Source: Halorubrum coriense DSM 10284
GTDB taxonomy: Archaea; Halobacteriota; Halobacteria; Halobacteriales; Haloferacaceae
Reading direction: 5' to 3'
Length of the DNA: 43,211 nt
Assembly (NCBI RefSeq): GCF_000337035.1
Contig: NZ_AOJL01000008.1
Span: forward strand, 1-43,211
The position numbers and the translations under genes were made by a program. Under the pieces are notes generated by a model, which was given only the letters and a program-made list of their open reading frames with translations, made no database searches and had not been told where the DNA came from. This document shows, in pieces, positions 15,510-22,813 of this stretch (positions are counted from its first letter, which is position 1; each line of letters begins with the position of its first letter).

Positions 15510-15992
15510 ATGACGATTCGCGAGTCCGACCTCCCGGGAGTCGGGAAGAAGTTCGAGATCGAGTTGGGCGGCGGCGAGGAGATGGTCGTCGTCATCCACA
15601 ACACGGGCAAACGCGAGGTGTTCCGCCGCTCCGACCCCGACGCCGACTCCGTGAAGGCGTTCGAGTTCTCCGACGACCTCGCGCGGACGATCGGGTCGAT
15701 CATCGAGGGGGCGTACTTCCAGCCGGTCGAGCCGGAGACGCAGGAGACGACGCTGCCGGGTGGGATCCTCCTGGAGTGGTACGAGCTCCCGCCCGGGTCG
15801 CCGCTCGTCGGCGAGACGTTAGAGGGCGCCGACATCGGCAACCGGACCGGGCTCGCAGTGGTCGCCATCCAGCGCGGCGACGCGGTGATCGACAGCCCGG
15901 ACGCCGAGACCACGCTCCGCGAGGGCGACACGGTCATCGGCGTCGGGACGCCGGACGACTGCGCGGCCTTCGAGGAGATCCTCACCGAATGA
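15510..15992 (+). CDS. KhtT-like regulatory subunit of a cation:proton antiporter (TrkA-C domain)
   Basis: The 160-residue soluble protein starts MTIRESDLPGVGKKFEIEL, the usual opening of KhtT/YhaT-type proteins. It ends with a TrkA-C (RCK-C) domain at about 75-160, with the pattern GNRTGLAVVAIQRGDAVIDSP and LREGDTVIGVGTPDDCAAFEEI. In Bacillus, KhtT binds cyclic dinucleotide and senses pH to gate the KhtU antiporter. By homology this protein should regulate the CPA2-type antiporter encoded 62 bp downstream on the same strand. A TATA-like box lies 26 bp upstream. The ligand in this organism is unknown. Confidence 0.9.
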   Translation: MTIRESDLPGVGKKFEIELGGGEEMVVVIHNTGKREVFRRSDPDADSVKAFEFSDDLARTIGSIIEGAYFQPVEPETQETTLPGGILLEWYELPPGSPLVGETLEGADIGNRTGLAVVAIQRGDAVIDSPDAETTLREGDTVIGVGTPDDCAAFEEILTE

Positions 15993-16053
15993 GCGGCCGG
16001 CACGCGGCGACGGGTCGGGACCGGGCGGTCGGCTCTCACGGCGGTGACCGGTA

Positions 16054-17289
16054 GTGGCGCTGCTCGACGTCGGCGTCATGTTCGCCGCGGTCGCGGTCGC
16101 CGGCGGGGTCGCGACCCGCCTCGGGCAGTCCGTGATCCCCGCGTACATCCTCGCCGGGATGCTGCTCGGGGAGTTCGTTCTCGGCCGCGTCGCTCTTCCC
16201 TCGGTGGGGACCGTCTACGTCCCAGAGACGGAGTTCATCTCGCTCGGGGCGGAGCTCGGGATCGTCTTCCTCCTATTCTTCCTCGGCTTGGAGTTCAACC
16301 TCGACCGCCTGTTCGCCCGCGGCCGTCAGATCGGGACGGCGGGCACGATCGACCTCGCGAACTTCGGCGTCGGGCTGGTCCTCGGCTGGCTCGTCTTCGG
16401 CGCGCTCCTGCCGGCGTTCCTCGTCGCGGGCATCGTCTACATCTCCTCCTCGGCGGTGATCACGAAGTCGCTCATCGACCTCGGCTGGATCGCCAACGAC
16501 GAGGCGGAGCCGCTGCTCGGCACGCTGGTGTACGAGGACCTGTTCATCGCCGTCTACCTCTCGGTCGCGTCGGCGCTCGTCCTCGGCGGCGGCGACGTCG
16601 TCGCGGCCGCGGTCGACGTGGGCGTCGCGCTCGCGTTCATCGCCGGCCTGCTCGCCGTCGTCCAGTTCGGCGGCCCGCTGTTCGAGCGGCTCGTCGCGAC
16701 GGACAACCGGGAGTTCGTGGCGCTGCGCGCCGTGGCCGCGGTCGTGTTCGTCGCCGGCGCGGCGCTCGCGCTCGGCGTCAGCGAGGCGGTGGCGGCCTTC
16801 TTCGTCGGGATGGCCTTCTCGGCGACGGACCGGGTCCACGCGATCGAGACGATCCTCGAACCGGTCCGGGACGTCTTCGCCGCGGTGTTCTTCTTCTGGA
16901 TCGGGCTCGTCACCGACCCGGCGCTGTTCGCCGACGTCGCGGCGCTCGTCGCGCTCGCGGTCGTCGTCACCACGCCGACGAAGGTCGTCACGGGCTACCT
17001 CGCCGGGCGCGCGTTCGACCTCGACGCCCGGCGCTCGACGCGGGTCGGCCTCGGCATGACCACCCGCGGGGAGTTCTCGCTGATCATCGCGACGGTCGCG
17101 GTCACCGGCGCGGACGCCGGCGCGTTCGACCCGGCGCTCGCGGCGACGATCAACGCGTTCGCGGTCGCCTACGTCCTCGTGATGGCGGTGCTAGGAACGA
17201 CGCTGATGGGGTACTCCGCGCCGTTCGAGTCGCTCGCGGTCTCGTGGCTGGAGCGCGACGGAGCCGACGGCGGTGGGGTAGGGGGGTAG
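16054..17289 (+). CDS. KhtU-like CPA2 cation:proton antiporter
   Basis: The 411-residue protein has about twelve hydrophobic segments typical of the Kef/CPA2 family. It contains LGAELGIVFLLFFLGLEFNLDRL (helix 3 region), SSSAVITKSLIDLG in the ion-site region, and GMTTRGEFSLIIATVA near the end. It lacks a C-terminal RCK domain, which agrees with regulation by the separate KhtT-like protein encoded just upstream. It should exchange K+ or Na+ for protons across the cytoplasmic membrane, important for ion and pH balance in a salt-in halophile. The start is a GTG at 16054, and an ATG eight codons further in is an alternative. Confidence 0.9.
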   Translation: MALLDVGVMFAAVAVAGGVATRLGQSVIPAYILAGMLLGEFVLGRVALPSVGTVYVPETEFISLGAELGIVFLLFFLGLEFNLDRLFARGRQIGTAGTIDLANFGVGLVLGWLVFGALLPAFLVAGIVYISSSAVITKSLIDLGWIANDEAEPLLGTLVYEDLFIAVYLSVASALVLGGGDVVAAAVDVGVALAFIAGLLAVVQFGGPLFERLVATDNREFVALRAVAAVVFVAGAALALGVSEAVAAFFVGMAFSATDRVHAIETILEPVRDVFAAVFFFWIGLVTDPALFADVAALVALAVVVTTPTKVVTGYLAGRAFDLDARRSTRVGLGMTTRGEFSLIIATVAVTGADAGAFDPALAATINAFAVAYVLVMAVLGTTLMGYSAPFESLAVSWLERDGADGGGVGG

Positions 17290-17315
17290 AATTCCGACGC
17301 TGGGGTCGTTTATTT

Positions 17316-17516
17316 ATACGTAATCGCCGCCAGATCGACGGCGAACAGCTACAAAGCCCCCGCCCCGCACAGCACCACAACCGCGCCTCACGCCTCCCCA
17401 GCCTCGTCAGTCGCCTCCGCTTCGCTCCGGCGACCGACTCCCTCGCACGCGCTCCTCGCGGGCCGGTGGCCCGCTCGGAGACGCGCGCCGACCGCCGGTT
17501 TATAAACAGAATCGTC
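17316..17516. repeat. Non-coding structured element, probable dispersed haloarchaeal repeat
   Basis: This gap of about 240 bp between the antiporter and the DUF5789-like gene has no convincing ORF. It is flanked by A/T-rich patches (TTTATTTATA near 17309 and TTTATAAAC near 17500) and contains two inverted repeats. GTCGCC at 17410-17415 pairs with GGCGAC at 17429-17434. GCGGGCC at 17458-17464 pairs with GGCCCGC at 17468-17474 around a GGT loop, extended by CTCC (17452-17455) pairing with GGAG (17477-17480) across a small internal loop. I recall very similar sequence occurring many times in Halorubrum genomes. That memory needs checking. Confidence 0.5.
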
Positions 17517-17527
17517 GCGTTCGACGC

Positions 17528-17830
17528 CTACTCGGTCGCGACCGGGCCGCGACCGACGACCGCCTCGACCGCTCGGACGAAGTCGCCTCGGCTCTCGAAG
17601 AGGGGGACCTCGCTCTCCGCGAGCACGTCGTCGAGCGTGCGCGGTCCCTCGGGCGTCCGGACCTCGACGTCGCCCTCCTGTTCGCGGACATCGCTGCGCG
17701 TCGCGGGCCAGGTGAGCCGCGACGCGACGCGGGCGACCGGCTCGCCGGCCACGTCCGGCCCGTCGCCGAGTCCGACGGCCGGCTCCACTTCCGCCTCCTC
17801 GTCTCCGTCGTCCGCATCGGTGTCGCTCAT
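17528..17830 (-). CDS. DUF5789-like small haloarchaeal protein
   Basis: The 100-residue acidic protein begins with an Asp/Glu-rich stretch, then WPATRSDVREQEGDV and RTLDDVLAESEVPLFESRGDFVRAVEAVVGRG. The combination of a central PATR/DV segment with a C-terminal helix pair is what I remember for DUF5789. There are no cysteines or membrane segments. The start at 17830 is the first ATG after an Asp/Glu-poor region and no better one lies upstream. The function is unknown; the fold suggests a small helical regulator. The nearest strong A/T-rich promoter candidate is about 100 bp upstream at 17931-17964, which would imply an unusually long leader. Confidence 0.65.
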   Translation of the reverse strand: MSDTDADDGDEEAEVEPAVGLGDGPDVAGEPVARVASRLTWPATRSDVREQEGDVEVRTPEGPRTLDDVLAESEVPLFESRGDFVRAVEAVVGRGPVATE

Positions 17831-17930
17831 GCCCCGCGGTTCCGCTCGGGCGACACTAATGGTTTCGATGCCGCTCGGCCCTCCGCGGGGGACACGCCGC
17901 GGAACTCCATCCGACTGGGAGAATACACCC

Positions 17931-17980
17931 GAAATAATACGGTAATACTGTTATATTATATAACGGCAATCCACTAGTGG
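17931..17980. promoter_or_regulatory. AT-rich island with palindromes, candidate promoter/operator
   Basis: In about 50 bp there are two direct repeats TAATAC (17935-17940, 17943-17948), a near-perfect palindrome GTTATATTATATAAC (17950-17964, arms of 7 around one T), and a perfect 10-bp palindrome CCACTAGTGG (17971-17980). The surrounding genome is very GC-rich, so this cluster stands out. It lies between two minus-strand genes: 100 bp upstream of the DUF5789-like start and 100 bp after the peptidase stop. It can be read as a TATA element in either direction plus operator-like sites. No ORF of note starts from it. Confidence 0.45.
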
Positions 17981-18080
17981 GGGTAGGCACACGACTCCCG
18001 CGTTCGCGTGTCGACGTCCGGCACGCCGATCCCGGTGTTTCTCGCTTCGTCAGGGAACCGGCCGCCGCCCTCGACGGCCG

Positions 18081-19241
18081 TCAGTCCCACCCGCGGTCGG
18101 TTCGATTCAGCCGCTCGCAGCCGTCCTCGGTGACCACCACGAGGTCCTCGATCCGGCAGCCGAACCGCCCGTCGAGGTAGATTCCCGGTTCGACCGAGCA
18201 GACCATCCCCGGCTCCAGCGGGCGGTCGTTGCCGGCGACGAGGTACGGCTCCTCGTGGACGTCTAGGCCCACGCCGTGACCGATCCGGTGGACGAACGCG
18301 TCGCCGTACCCCGCCGCTTCGATCACCTCGCGCGCGGCGCGGTCGACGGCGGACGCGGGGACGCCGGGCTCGACGGCCGCGACGCCGGCCGCCTGCGCCT
18401 CGCGCACGACCCCGTGGACCTCGGCGTACGCCTCGGACGGATCGCCGCCGAAGACGAGCGTCCGCGTCTGGTCGGACGGGTAGCCGTCGACGCGCGTCCC
18501 GAAGTCGAGGACGACCGGCTCGCCCGCCCGTATCTCCCGGTCGCCGTGGCCGTGGTGGGGTTTCGCGCCGTTCTCGCCCGCCGCGACGACCGTCTCGAAG
18601 CTGACGCCGCGCCCGCCGCGCTCGGCCAGCCGCTCCGCGATCCGGTCGGCGAGCGCGGCCTCGGTCATCCCGACCGCGTCCGCGCCCAGTTCGCGGAGGT
18701 CGCCGACGACCGCGTCCGCGACCGCGGCGGCCTCGCGCAGCGCCGCCAGCTCGGCCTCGTCCTTCCGGACCCGGAGGTCGGCGAGCGCCTCGCTCGCGAG
18801 CCCCCACGACGCGCCGGGGGCCGCCGCGCGGAGGTCCTGCGAGAACCGCGCCCACATGGTGTCGTCGACGAGGAGCCGCCCGGCGTCGAGCCCCCGGTCC
18901 GCGAGCAGTTCTCGCGTCGCGGCCACCGGGTCCTCGCCGTCGGCCCACGTCCGGACCTCCGCGACGGTCGTCGCCTCGCGGACCTGCGTCTCGTACAGCG
19001 CCGGCACGAGCAGCGCCGGCTCCGGGTCGGCGGCGCTCGCGGCCGGCACGACGAGGAAGAAGTGCCGCTCGCCCGGCTCCTCGGCGAAGCCGGTGAGGTA
19101 CTGGAGGTTACGGCTCGGGAACGCGACCAGCCCCGCGGCGTCGACCTCGTCGAGCCGCCGCGCGGTCCGCCCGCGTCGTCGCTCGTGCGGTCGGGCGGGC
19201 TCCCCCGCGTCCCCCTCGTCCGCGTGTGCGTCGTCGGTCAC
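18081..19241 (-). CDS. M24 family metallopeptidase (Xaa-Pro dipeptidase-like)
   Basis: The 386-residue protein has an N-terminal creatinase-like domain (about 30-150, VAFPSRNLQYLTGF) and a C-terminal pita-bread domain. All five metal-ligand positions are present: two Asp in VVLDFGTRVDGYPSDQTRTL, the His in HRIGHGVGLDVHEEPYL, the Glu in VCSVEPGIYL and the Glu in GCRIEDLVVV. It should therefore be an active two-metal aminopeptidase P or prolidase type enzyme in the cytoplasm. The start is GTG at 19241, supported by ACTTATATAC 24 bp upstream. It is divergent from the small zinc-finger gene. Confidence 0.92.
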   Translation of the reverse strand: MTDDAHADEGDAGEPARPHERRRGRTARRLDEVDAAGLVAFPSRNLQYLTGFAEEPGERHFFLVVPAASAADPEPALLVPALYETQVREATTVAEVRTWADGEDPVAATRELLADRGLDAGRLLVDDTMWARFSQDLRAAAPGASWGLASEALADLRVRKDEAELAALREAAAVADAVVGDLRELGADAVGMTEAALADRIAERLAERGGRGVSFETVVAAGENGAKPHHGHGDREIRAGEPVVLDFGTRVDGYPSDQTRTLVFGGDPSEAYAEVHGVVREAQAAGVAAVEPGVPASAVDRAAREVIEAAGYGDAFVHRIGHGVGLDVHEEPYLVAGNDRPLEPGMVCSVEPGIYLDGRFGCRIEDLVVVTEDGCERLNRTDRGWD

Positions 19242-19260
19242 GCGCCGGGGTTTGGGCTCG

Positions 19261-19270
19261 GTATATAAGT
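19261..19270 (-). promoter_or_regulatory. TATA box for the M24 peptidase
   Basis: ACTTATATAC on the minus strand is centred about 24 bp before the GTG start at 19241, which argues for that start and a leaderless mRNA. Confidence 0.65.
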
Positions 19271-19300
19271 AGGATGGTGTTGACGGGGCAGCAAGCGACG

Positions 19301-19308
19301 CATAACTA
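19301..19308 (+). promoter_or_regulatory. TATA-like box for the small zinc-finger gene
   Basis: CATAACTA is centred about 31 bp before the ATG at 19335. Confidence 0.45.
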
Positions 19309-19334
19309 GGGGTGGCCGGCGGCTACGCGATACC

Positions 19335-19511
19335 ATGTCGACCGAAGACGCCGCGACGTTCGACTGTCCCGAGTGCGACGTGAGCGCCCCCTCGACGTCG
19401 GTCCCGTACGACTCGCTCGGCTACGTCGTCTGTCCGGTGTGCGGGTACGCGGCCACCCCGGAAGCCGAGAACCCGGCGATCGCGGACCGCTCGCCGAGCG
19501 CGAGCGACTGA
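19335..19511 (+). CDS. Small zinc-ribbon protein (58 aa)
   Basis: The ORF encodes 58 residues with two CxxC knuckles, CPEC (near residue 11) and CPVCG (near residue 33), separated by about 18 residues. This is the layout of the many small zinc-finger proteins of haloarchaea, some of which affect biofilm and swarming phenotypes in Haloferax. The C-terminal tail is short and disordered. A TATA-like box precedes it at a suitable distance, and the next gene follows 89 bp later on the same strand with its own box. The specific role is unknown. Confidence 0.78.
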   Translation: MSTEDAATFDCPECDVSAPSTSVPYDSLGYVVCPVCGYAATPEAENPAIADRSPSASD

Positions 19512-19571
19512 CCCGCGGGGACGAACAGCCGACCGGAGCCGCGTCCCCGCGACCGACTCGGAACCGCACCG

Positions 19572-19577
19572 CTTTAG
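19572..19577 (+). promoter_or_regulatory. TATA-like box for the 76-aa gene
   Basis: CTTTAG is centred about 27 bp before the ATG at 19601. This sets the start of that gene, since the open frame extends further upstream through the preceding gene. Confidence 0.45.
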
Positions 19578-19600
19578 CCGCGGGGCGCGTCCGTCCGGGT

Positions 19601-19831
19601 ATGAGCTGGTCGCTGGAGCGCGACGACGGCACGGTCACCGAGTGGGAGCGATCTGACGGGTACGCGACCGTCAGGCTCCGCGAGCGGTCGGCCGGCGGCG
19701 TCGTCGCCCGCCTCGACGTGATGGAGCAGGCGGTCGACGAGTCGGCCTACGAGCGGGAGCGGTTCGACGACCGCGAGGCCGCCGAGGAGCGGGCGGCGGC
19801 GTGGCGCGACGCCCGCGACCTCGACGACTGA
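19601..19831 (+). CDS. Small haloarchaeal protein, DUF7543-like
   Basis: From the ATG at 19601 the protein has 76 residues: MSWSLERDDGTVTEWER, then a short beta pattern (YATVRLRERSAGGVVARLDV) and a charged C-terminal helix rich in Glu, Arg and Ala. No catalytic or metal-binding residues stand out. I associate this pattern with DUF7543, from memory. The frame is open upstream into the preceding gene, but the TATA-like box and the ATG support the short form. It converges with the VOC gene, with a gap of 26 bp. The function is unknown. Confidence 0.7.
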   Translation: MSWSLERDDGTVTEWERSDGYATVRLRERSAGGVVARLDVMEQAVDESAYERERFDDREAAEERAAAWRDARDLDD

Positions 19832-19857
19832 GCGCGGTTCGCCGGCCCTCGGTCACC

Positions 19858-20211
19858 TCACTCGATGTCGACGCCGTCGTCGAGGAACACCTGACACTCG
19901 ACGGTCCGGCCCTCGGGGTCCTCGGCGAAGCACTGGTAGATGTCGTACGTCTCGTTCTCGCGCGGCGGCGTCACGACCGCGTCGCCGAGCCGCTCGCTCG
20001 CGGCGTCGACCGCGTCCCGGCCCGGGTAGACGAACGTGAGGATACCGCAGTCGTCGACCTCGTCGCGCTCGCAGAACCCGAACAGGAAGCCGTCGAACGC
20101 CAGGATCGTACAGTCCGGCTGTTCGAGTCGCACGGTCGCGTTCAGTCGGTCACGGTAGAACTCGACGACCTCGTCGCGCCGCTCCGTCGCGTGGAAGACG
20201 ATTCCGGTCAC
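19858..20211 (-). CDS. VOC (glyoxalase/bleomycin-resistance) family protein
   Basis: The 117-residue protein starts at a GTG (TGIVFHATERRDEVVEFYRDRL). It shows the single-module beta-alpha-beta-beta-beta pattern of VOC proteins, with CTILAFDGFLFGFCERDEV in the middle and a final AEDPEGRTVECQVFLDD strand. This last segment ends in the Glu typical of the metal-site position in the family, and the first strand contains a His that could be another ligand. The substrate is unknown. No ATG lies in frame nearby. The GTG is chosen because a TATA-like box is centred 27 bp upstream, inside the end of tiaS. It could act in detoxification or as a binding protein. Confidence 0.78.
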   Translation of the reverse strand: MTGIVFHATERRDEVVEFYRDRLNATVRLEQPDCTILAFDGFLFGFCERDEVDDCGILTFVYPGRDAVDAASERLGDAVVTPPRENETYDIYQCFAEDPEGRTVECQVFLDDGVDIE

Positions 20212-20233
20212 GTCGGCCCGCTCGCGCGGCGAC

Positions 20234-20242
20234 CACTTTATC
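20234..20242 (-). promoter_or_regulatory. TATA-like box overlapping the tiaS stop codon
   Basis: GATAAAGTG on the minus strand is centred about 27 bp before the VOC start at 20211. The TAA within it (20238-20240) is the tiaS stop codon, so the downstream promoter lies in the 3' end of tiaS. Confidence 0.6.
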
Positions 20243-21626
20243 GCTCCGGGTGCGTGGGCGCGTCGAACCCGCCGCGGACGAGGGGCTTCGCGACGTGTCT
20301 GCGCGCGCTCGGGGGGACCTCGTACCACCCGGTTTCGAGGTCGCGCTCGATCGGTTCCGCGACCTTCCCCGGCGCGCTCGTCCCGCAGTCGCGACACCGG
20401 TACCCCTGATCGCTCCCGGCCGACGACATCGAGCGGCCGCAGTCCGGGCAGGTCGGCACCGCGGGCGCGGTCCGGACGAGGTCGCGGACGGCGAACTTCT
20501 CCAGTTTCAGGGTGCTCTCCGGCCCGTCCGCGTCGTCTCGCACCTCGTGTTCGCCGCAGAGCGTGATCCGGTCGCCGGGGCGGAGCGCCCGCACGCGGTC
20601 GCGGAACCGGCCGGTGGGTGCGAACGCGACGGCGCGGAGTCGGTCGGCGTCCTTCTCTCCGTCGGCACCCGCTCCGGCGTCGTCGCTCGCGACGTCGACG
20701 TGGACGTGGCCCCCCCGTTTCGTCTCCGGGGCGCTCGCCACCGCGCCGGCGACCCGGTAGCCCGCGCCGTCGCGGAGGTCGCCGATCCGCCCGGGCGAGA
20801 GGTGGGCGTCGGTGCCCTGGTTCGTCAGGAACGTCGTAGCCCGTTCGACCCGCTCGCCGTCGACGGCGGCCGCCGCCGCTCGGCACTCGGCCGCGTCGTC
20901 GCCGCGGATCCCGTAGAGGATCGGGCCCGGCGCGTTCGGCACGCAGACGGCTTTCCCAGTCTCGCGGTCGACGGTGTCCCAGACCGTCGGGTACCCCTCG
21001 TCGGCGGCGGCGAAGACGCTCTCGACGTCGACCTCGCGGGGCGTCCCACAGCGGTCGAGTTCGCGGTAGGCGATGCGCTCGACTGTCCAGTCGCCGAACG
21101 CGGCCGGCGCGCCGACCGCGGCGAGCGCGCCGATCCGCCCCCGGCCGGCGACCGCGTCCGCCTCGCTCGCGCCGCCCGCCGACCCGACGGCGACGTGTCG
21201 GAACCCGCGTTCGTCGGCCAGTTCGACGGCCTCCGCGACCGAGAGGCGCTCGCGGAGCGCCCGTCGCGCGAACGCGGCCACCGCGTCGGGGATCGGCGAG
21301 CCGGTCGGGTCGAAGGGGTCGCCGGCGACGTCTACGTCCGCGACGACGACGCCGGGCGAGGTCCGCGGGTCCGCGGCCGCGGCGAACTCCGCGACCGTCT
21401 CGGCGGCGACCGACGCGGCCGCCTCCGCGTCCACCCCGGTGACGTGGAGCGCGACCGCGGCGTTCCCGCGCGTCTTGTGTTTCACGGCCGGGTTCAGGCG
21501 GACGAGCAGCCGGCGCCGGACCCGCGCCCCGGCGTCCGCGAGGCGCTCCGCGATCCGCGTCGCCACGTAGGTCGTACACATCCCGCGCTCGCGGGAGTCG
21601 GTGTCGTCGACGGCGACGATCGGCAT
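20238..21626 (-). CDS. tiaS: tRNA(Ile2) 2-agmatinylcytidine synthetase TiaS
   Basis: The 462-residue protein starts [22 protein letters not shown], the characteristic TiaS opening (DDTDS followed by GMCTTY). A TCKD-type catalytic domain and the ferredoxin-like region follow. Near the C-terminus an OB-fold segment ([15 protein letters not shown]) precedes a zinc ribbon with CPDC and CRDC. The enzyme attaches agmatine to C34 of the AUA-reading isoleucine tRNA using ATP, which is essential in archaea for reading AUA. An Asp/Ala/Gly-rich insertion at about residues 335-350 is probably a halophilic loop. The start is the ATG at 21626; longer upstream frames lack this conserved opening. It is divergent from the HTH regulator, an arrangement I recall from other archaea. 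Confidence 0.94.
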   Translation of the reverse strand: MPIVAVDDTDSRERGMCTTYVATRIAERLADAGARVRRRLLVRLNPAVKHKTRGNAAVALHVTGVDAEAAASVAAETVAEFAAAADPRTSPGVVVADVDVAGDPFDPTGSPIPDAVAAFARRALRERLSVAEAVELADERGFRHVAVGSAGGASEADAVAGRGRIGALAAVGAPAAFGDWTVERIAYRELDRCGTPREVDVESVFAAADEGYPTVWDTVDRETGKAVCVPNAPGPILYGIRGDDAAECRAAAAAVDGERVERATTFLTNQGTDAHLSPGRIGDLRDGAGYRVAGAVASAPETKRGGHVHVDVASDDAGAGADGEKDADRLRAVAFAPTGRFRDRVRALRPGDRITLCGEHEVRDDADGPESTLKLEKFAVRDLVRTAPAVPTCPDCGRSMSSAGSDQGYRCRDCGTSAPGKVAEPIERDLETGWYEVPPSARRHVAKPLVRGGFDAPTHPER

Positions 21627-21793
21627 GTCGCGGCGTTCGCGGCGGCGAGGCAAGCCCCTTTCGAGGCCGGTTGAGCCCGCTGCCGGCCGGCCGAGCCGAC
21701 TCCGCGACCGGTCGAGTATATAACCGTTTCCCGCCGCGACCGCGGAAAATCGCACGCGGGCGGTGGGTTCGTCGGCGAGCCGGCGACACAACG

Positions 21794-21802
21794 CATATAT
21801 AC
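21794..21802 (+). promoter_or_regulatory. TATA box for the HTH regulator
   Basis: CATATATAC is centred about 26 bp before the ATG at 21824 in the intergenic region shared with tiaS. Confidence 0.7.
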
Positions 21803-21823
21803 GGTGAGACGCTTGTTTCGGCT

Positions 21824-22795
21824 ATGTCCCGGACTGCGCTCATCGGGAACGTCACCGCGATGCTGGAGGACGCAGGGTTCCTCGTCAGCGACCGGTGTGC
21901 GGTCCGGCCCAAGAGCTTCGACGTGGCGGCCCGCCGCGACGAGGACCTGCTCCTCCTGAAGATCCTCGGCAACGTCGACGCCCTCGACGCGGAGACCGGC
22001 GCGGAGATGCGCCGGCTCGGCGAGTACCTCAGGGGGACGCCGATGGTGATCGGGATCCGCACCCGCGACGAGGAGCTGAAGCCCGGTGTCGTCTACTTCC
22101 GACACGGCGTCCCGGTGATCAACCCGGACACCGCCTACGACCTGTTCGTCGAGGGGATGCCGCCGCTCATCTACGCCGCCCCCGGCGGGCTGTACGTCAG
22201 CCTCGACGGGGACCTCCTCGCCGACGAGCGCGAGGAGCGCGGCTGGTCGCTCGGCCGCCTCGCGAACGAACTGGGCGTCTCTCGTCGCACCGTCTCGAAG
22301 TACGAGGACGGGATGAACGCCTCCATCGAGGTGGCGATCCAGCTGGAGGAGCTGTTCGACCAGCCCTTCTCCAGTCCGGTCGACGTGCTCGACGGCGCGG
22401 ACGACGTCCGCGACTCGGAGCCGACGCCGTCGGCACCCGCGGCCGACCCCGACGACGAACACGTCCTCCACGTGCTCACGAGCGCCGGCTTCACCGTCCA
22501 TCCGACCGCCCGCGCCCCGTTCAAGGCGGTCTCCGAGGACGAGGACAGCCCCGCGACGCGCGTGCTCACCGGCCACTCGGCGTTCACGGCCGCGGCCGAG
22601 AAGCGCGCCCGGATCATGTCGTCCATCGGCGAAGTGGCTCAGACCCGCTCGGTGTACTTCACCGAGGAGGACGAGAAGCGCGAGTCCGTCGACGGGACCG
22701 CGCTGGTCTCCTGCGAGGAGCTCGCAGCGGTCACCGACCCCGAGGAGATCCGCGAGCTGATCCGCGACCGCGCCCGCGCCCCCTCCGAGGCCTGA
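21824..22795 (+). CDS. Archaeal HTH-type (Xre/Cro-C1) transcriptional regulator
   Basis: The 323-residue protein has an N-terminal alpha/beta domain ([23 protein letters not shown], about 1-120) and a Cro/C1-type helix-turn-helix at about 128-180 with [33 protein letters not shown]. The C-terminal half repeats an alpha/beta pattern ([15 protein letters not shown]). This matches the archaeal family annotated as putative HTH-type regulatory protein, found next to tiaS in several lineages, from memory. It should bind DNA as a dimer. Its targets are unknown, but the shared divergent promoter makes itself and tiaS candidates. It converges with the MinD4-like gene, leaving 18 bp. Confidence 0.9.
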   Translation: MSRTALIGNVTAMLEDAGFLVSDRCAVRPKSFDVAARRDEDLLLLKILGNVDALDAETGAEMRRLGEYLRGTPMVIGIRTRDEELKPGVVYFRHGVPVINPDTAYDLFVEGMPPLIYAAPGGLYVSLDGDLLADEREERGWSLGRLANELGVSRRTVSKYEDGMNASIEVAIQLEELFDQPFSSPVDVLDGADDVRDSEPTPSAPAADPDDEHVLHVLTSAGFTVHPTARAPFKAVSEDEDSPATRVLTGHSAFTAAAEKRARIMSSIGEVAQTRSVYFTEEDEKRESVDGTALVSCEELAAVTDPEEIRELIRDRARAPSEA

Positions 22796-22813
22796 CGGGT
22801 CACCGCGCTCCGA

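Noticed and set aside
17977..18180. 67-residue plus-strand ORF starting beside the AT-rich island
   Set aside because: It is antisense to the conserved end of the M24 peptidase, is Arg-rich like other shadow frames here, and its GTG is too close to the A/T element.
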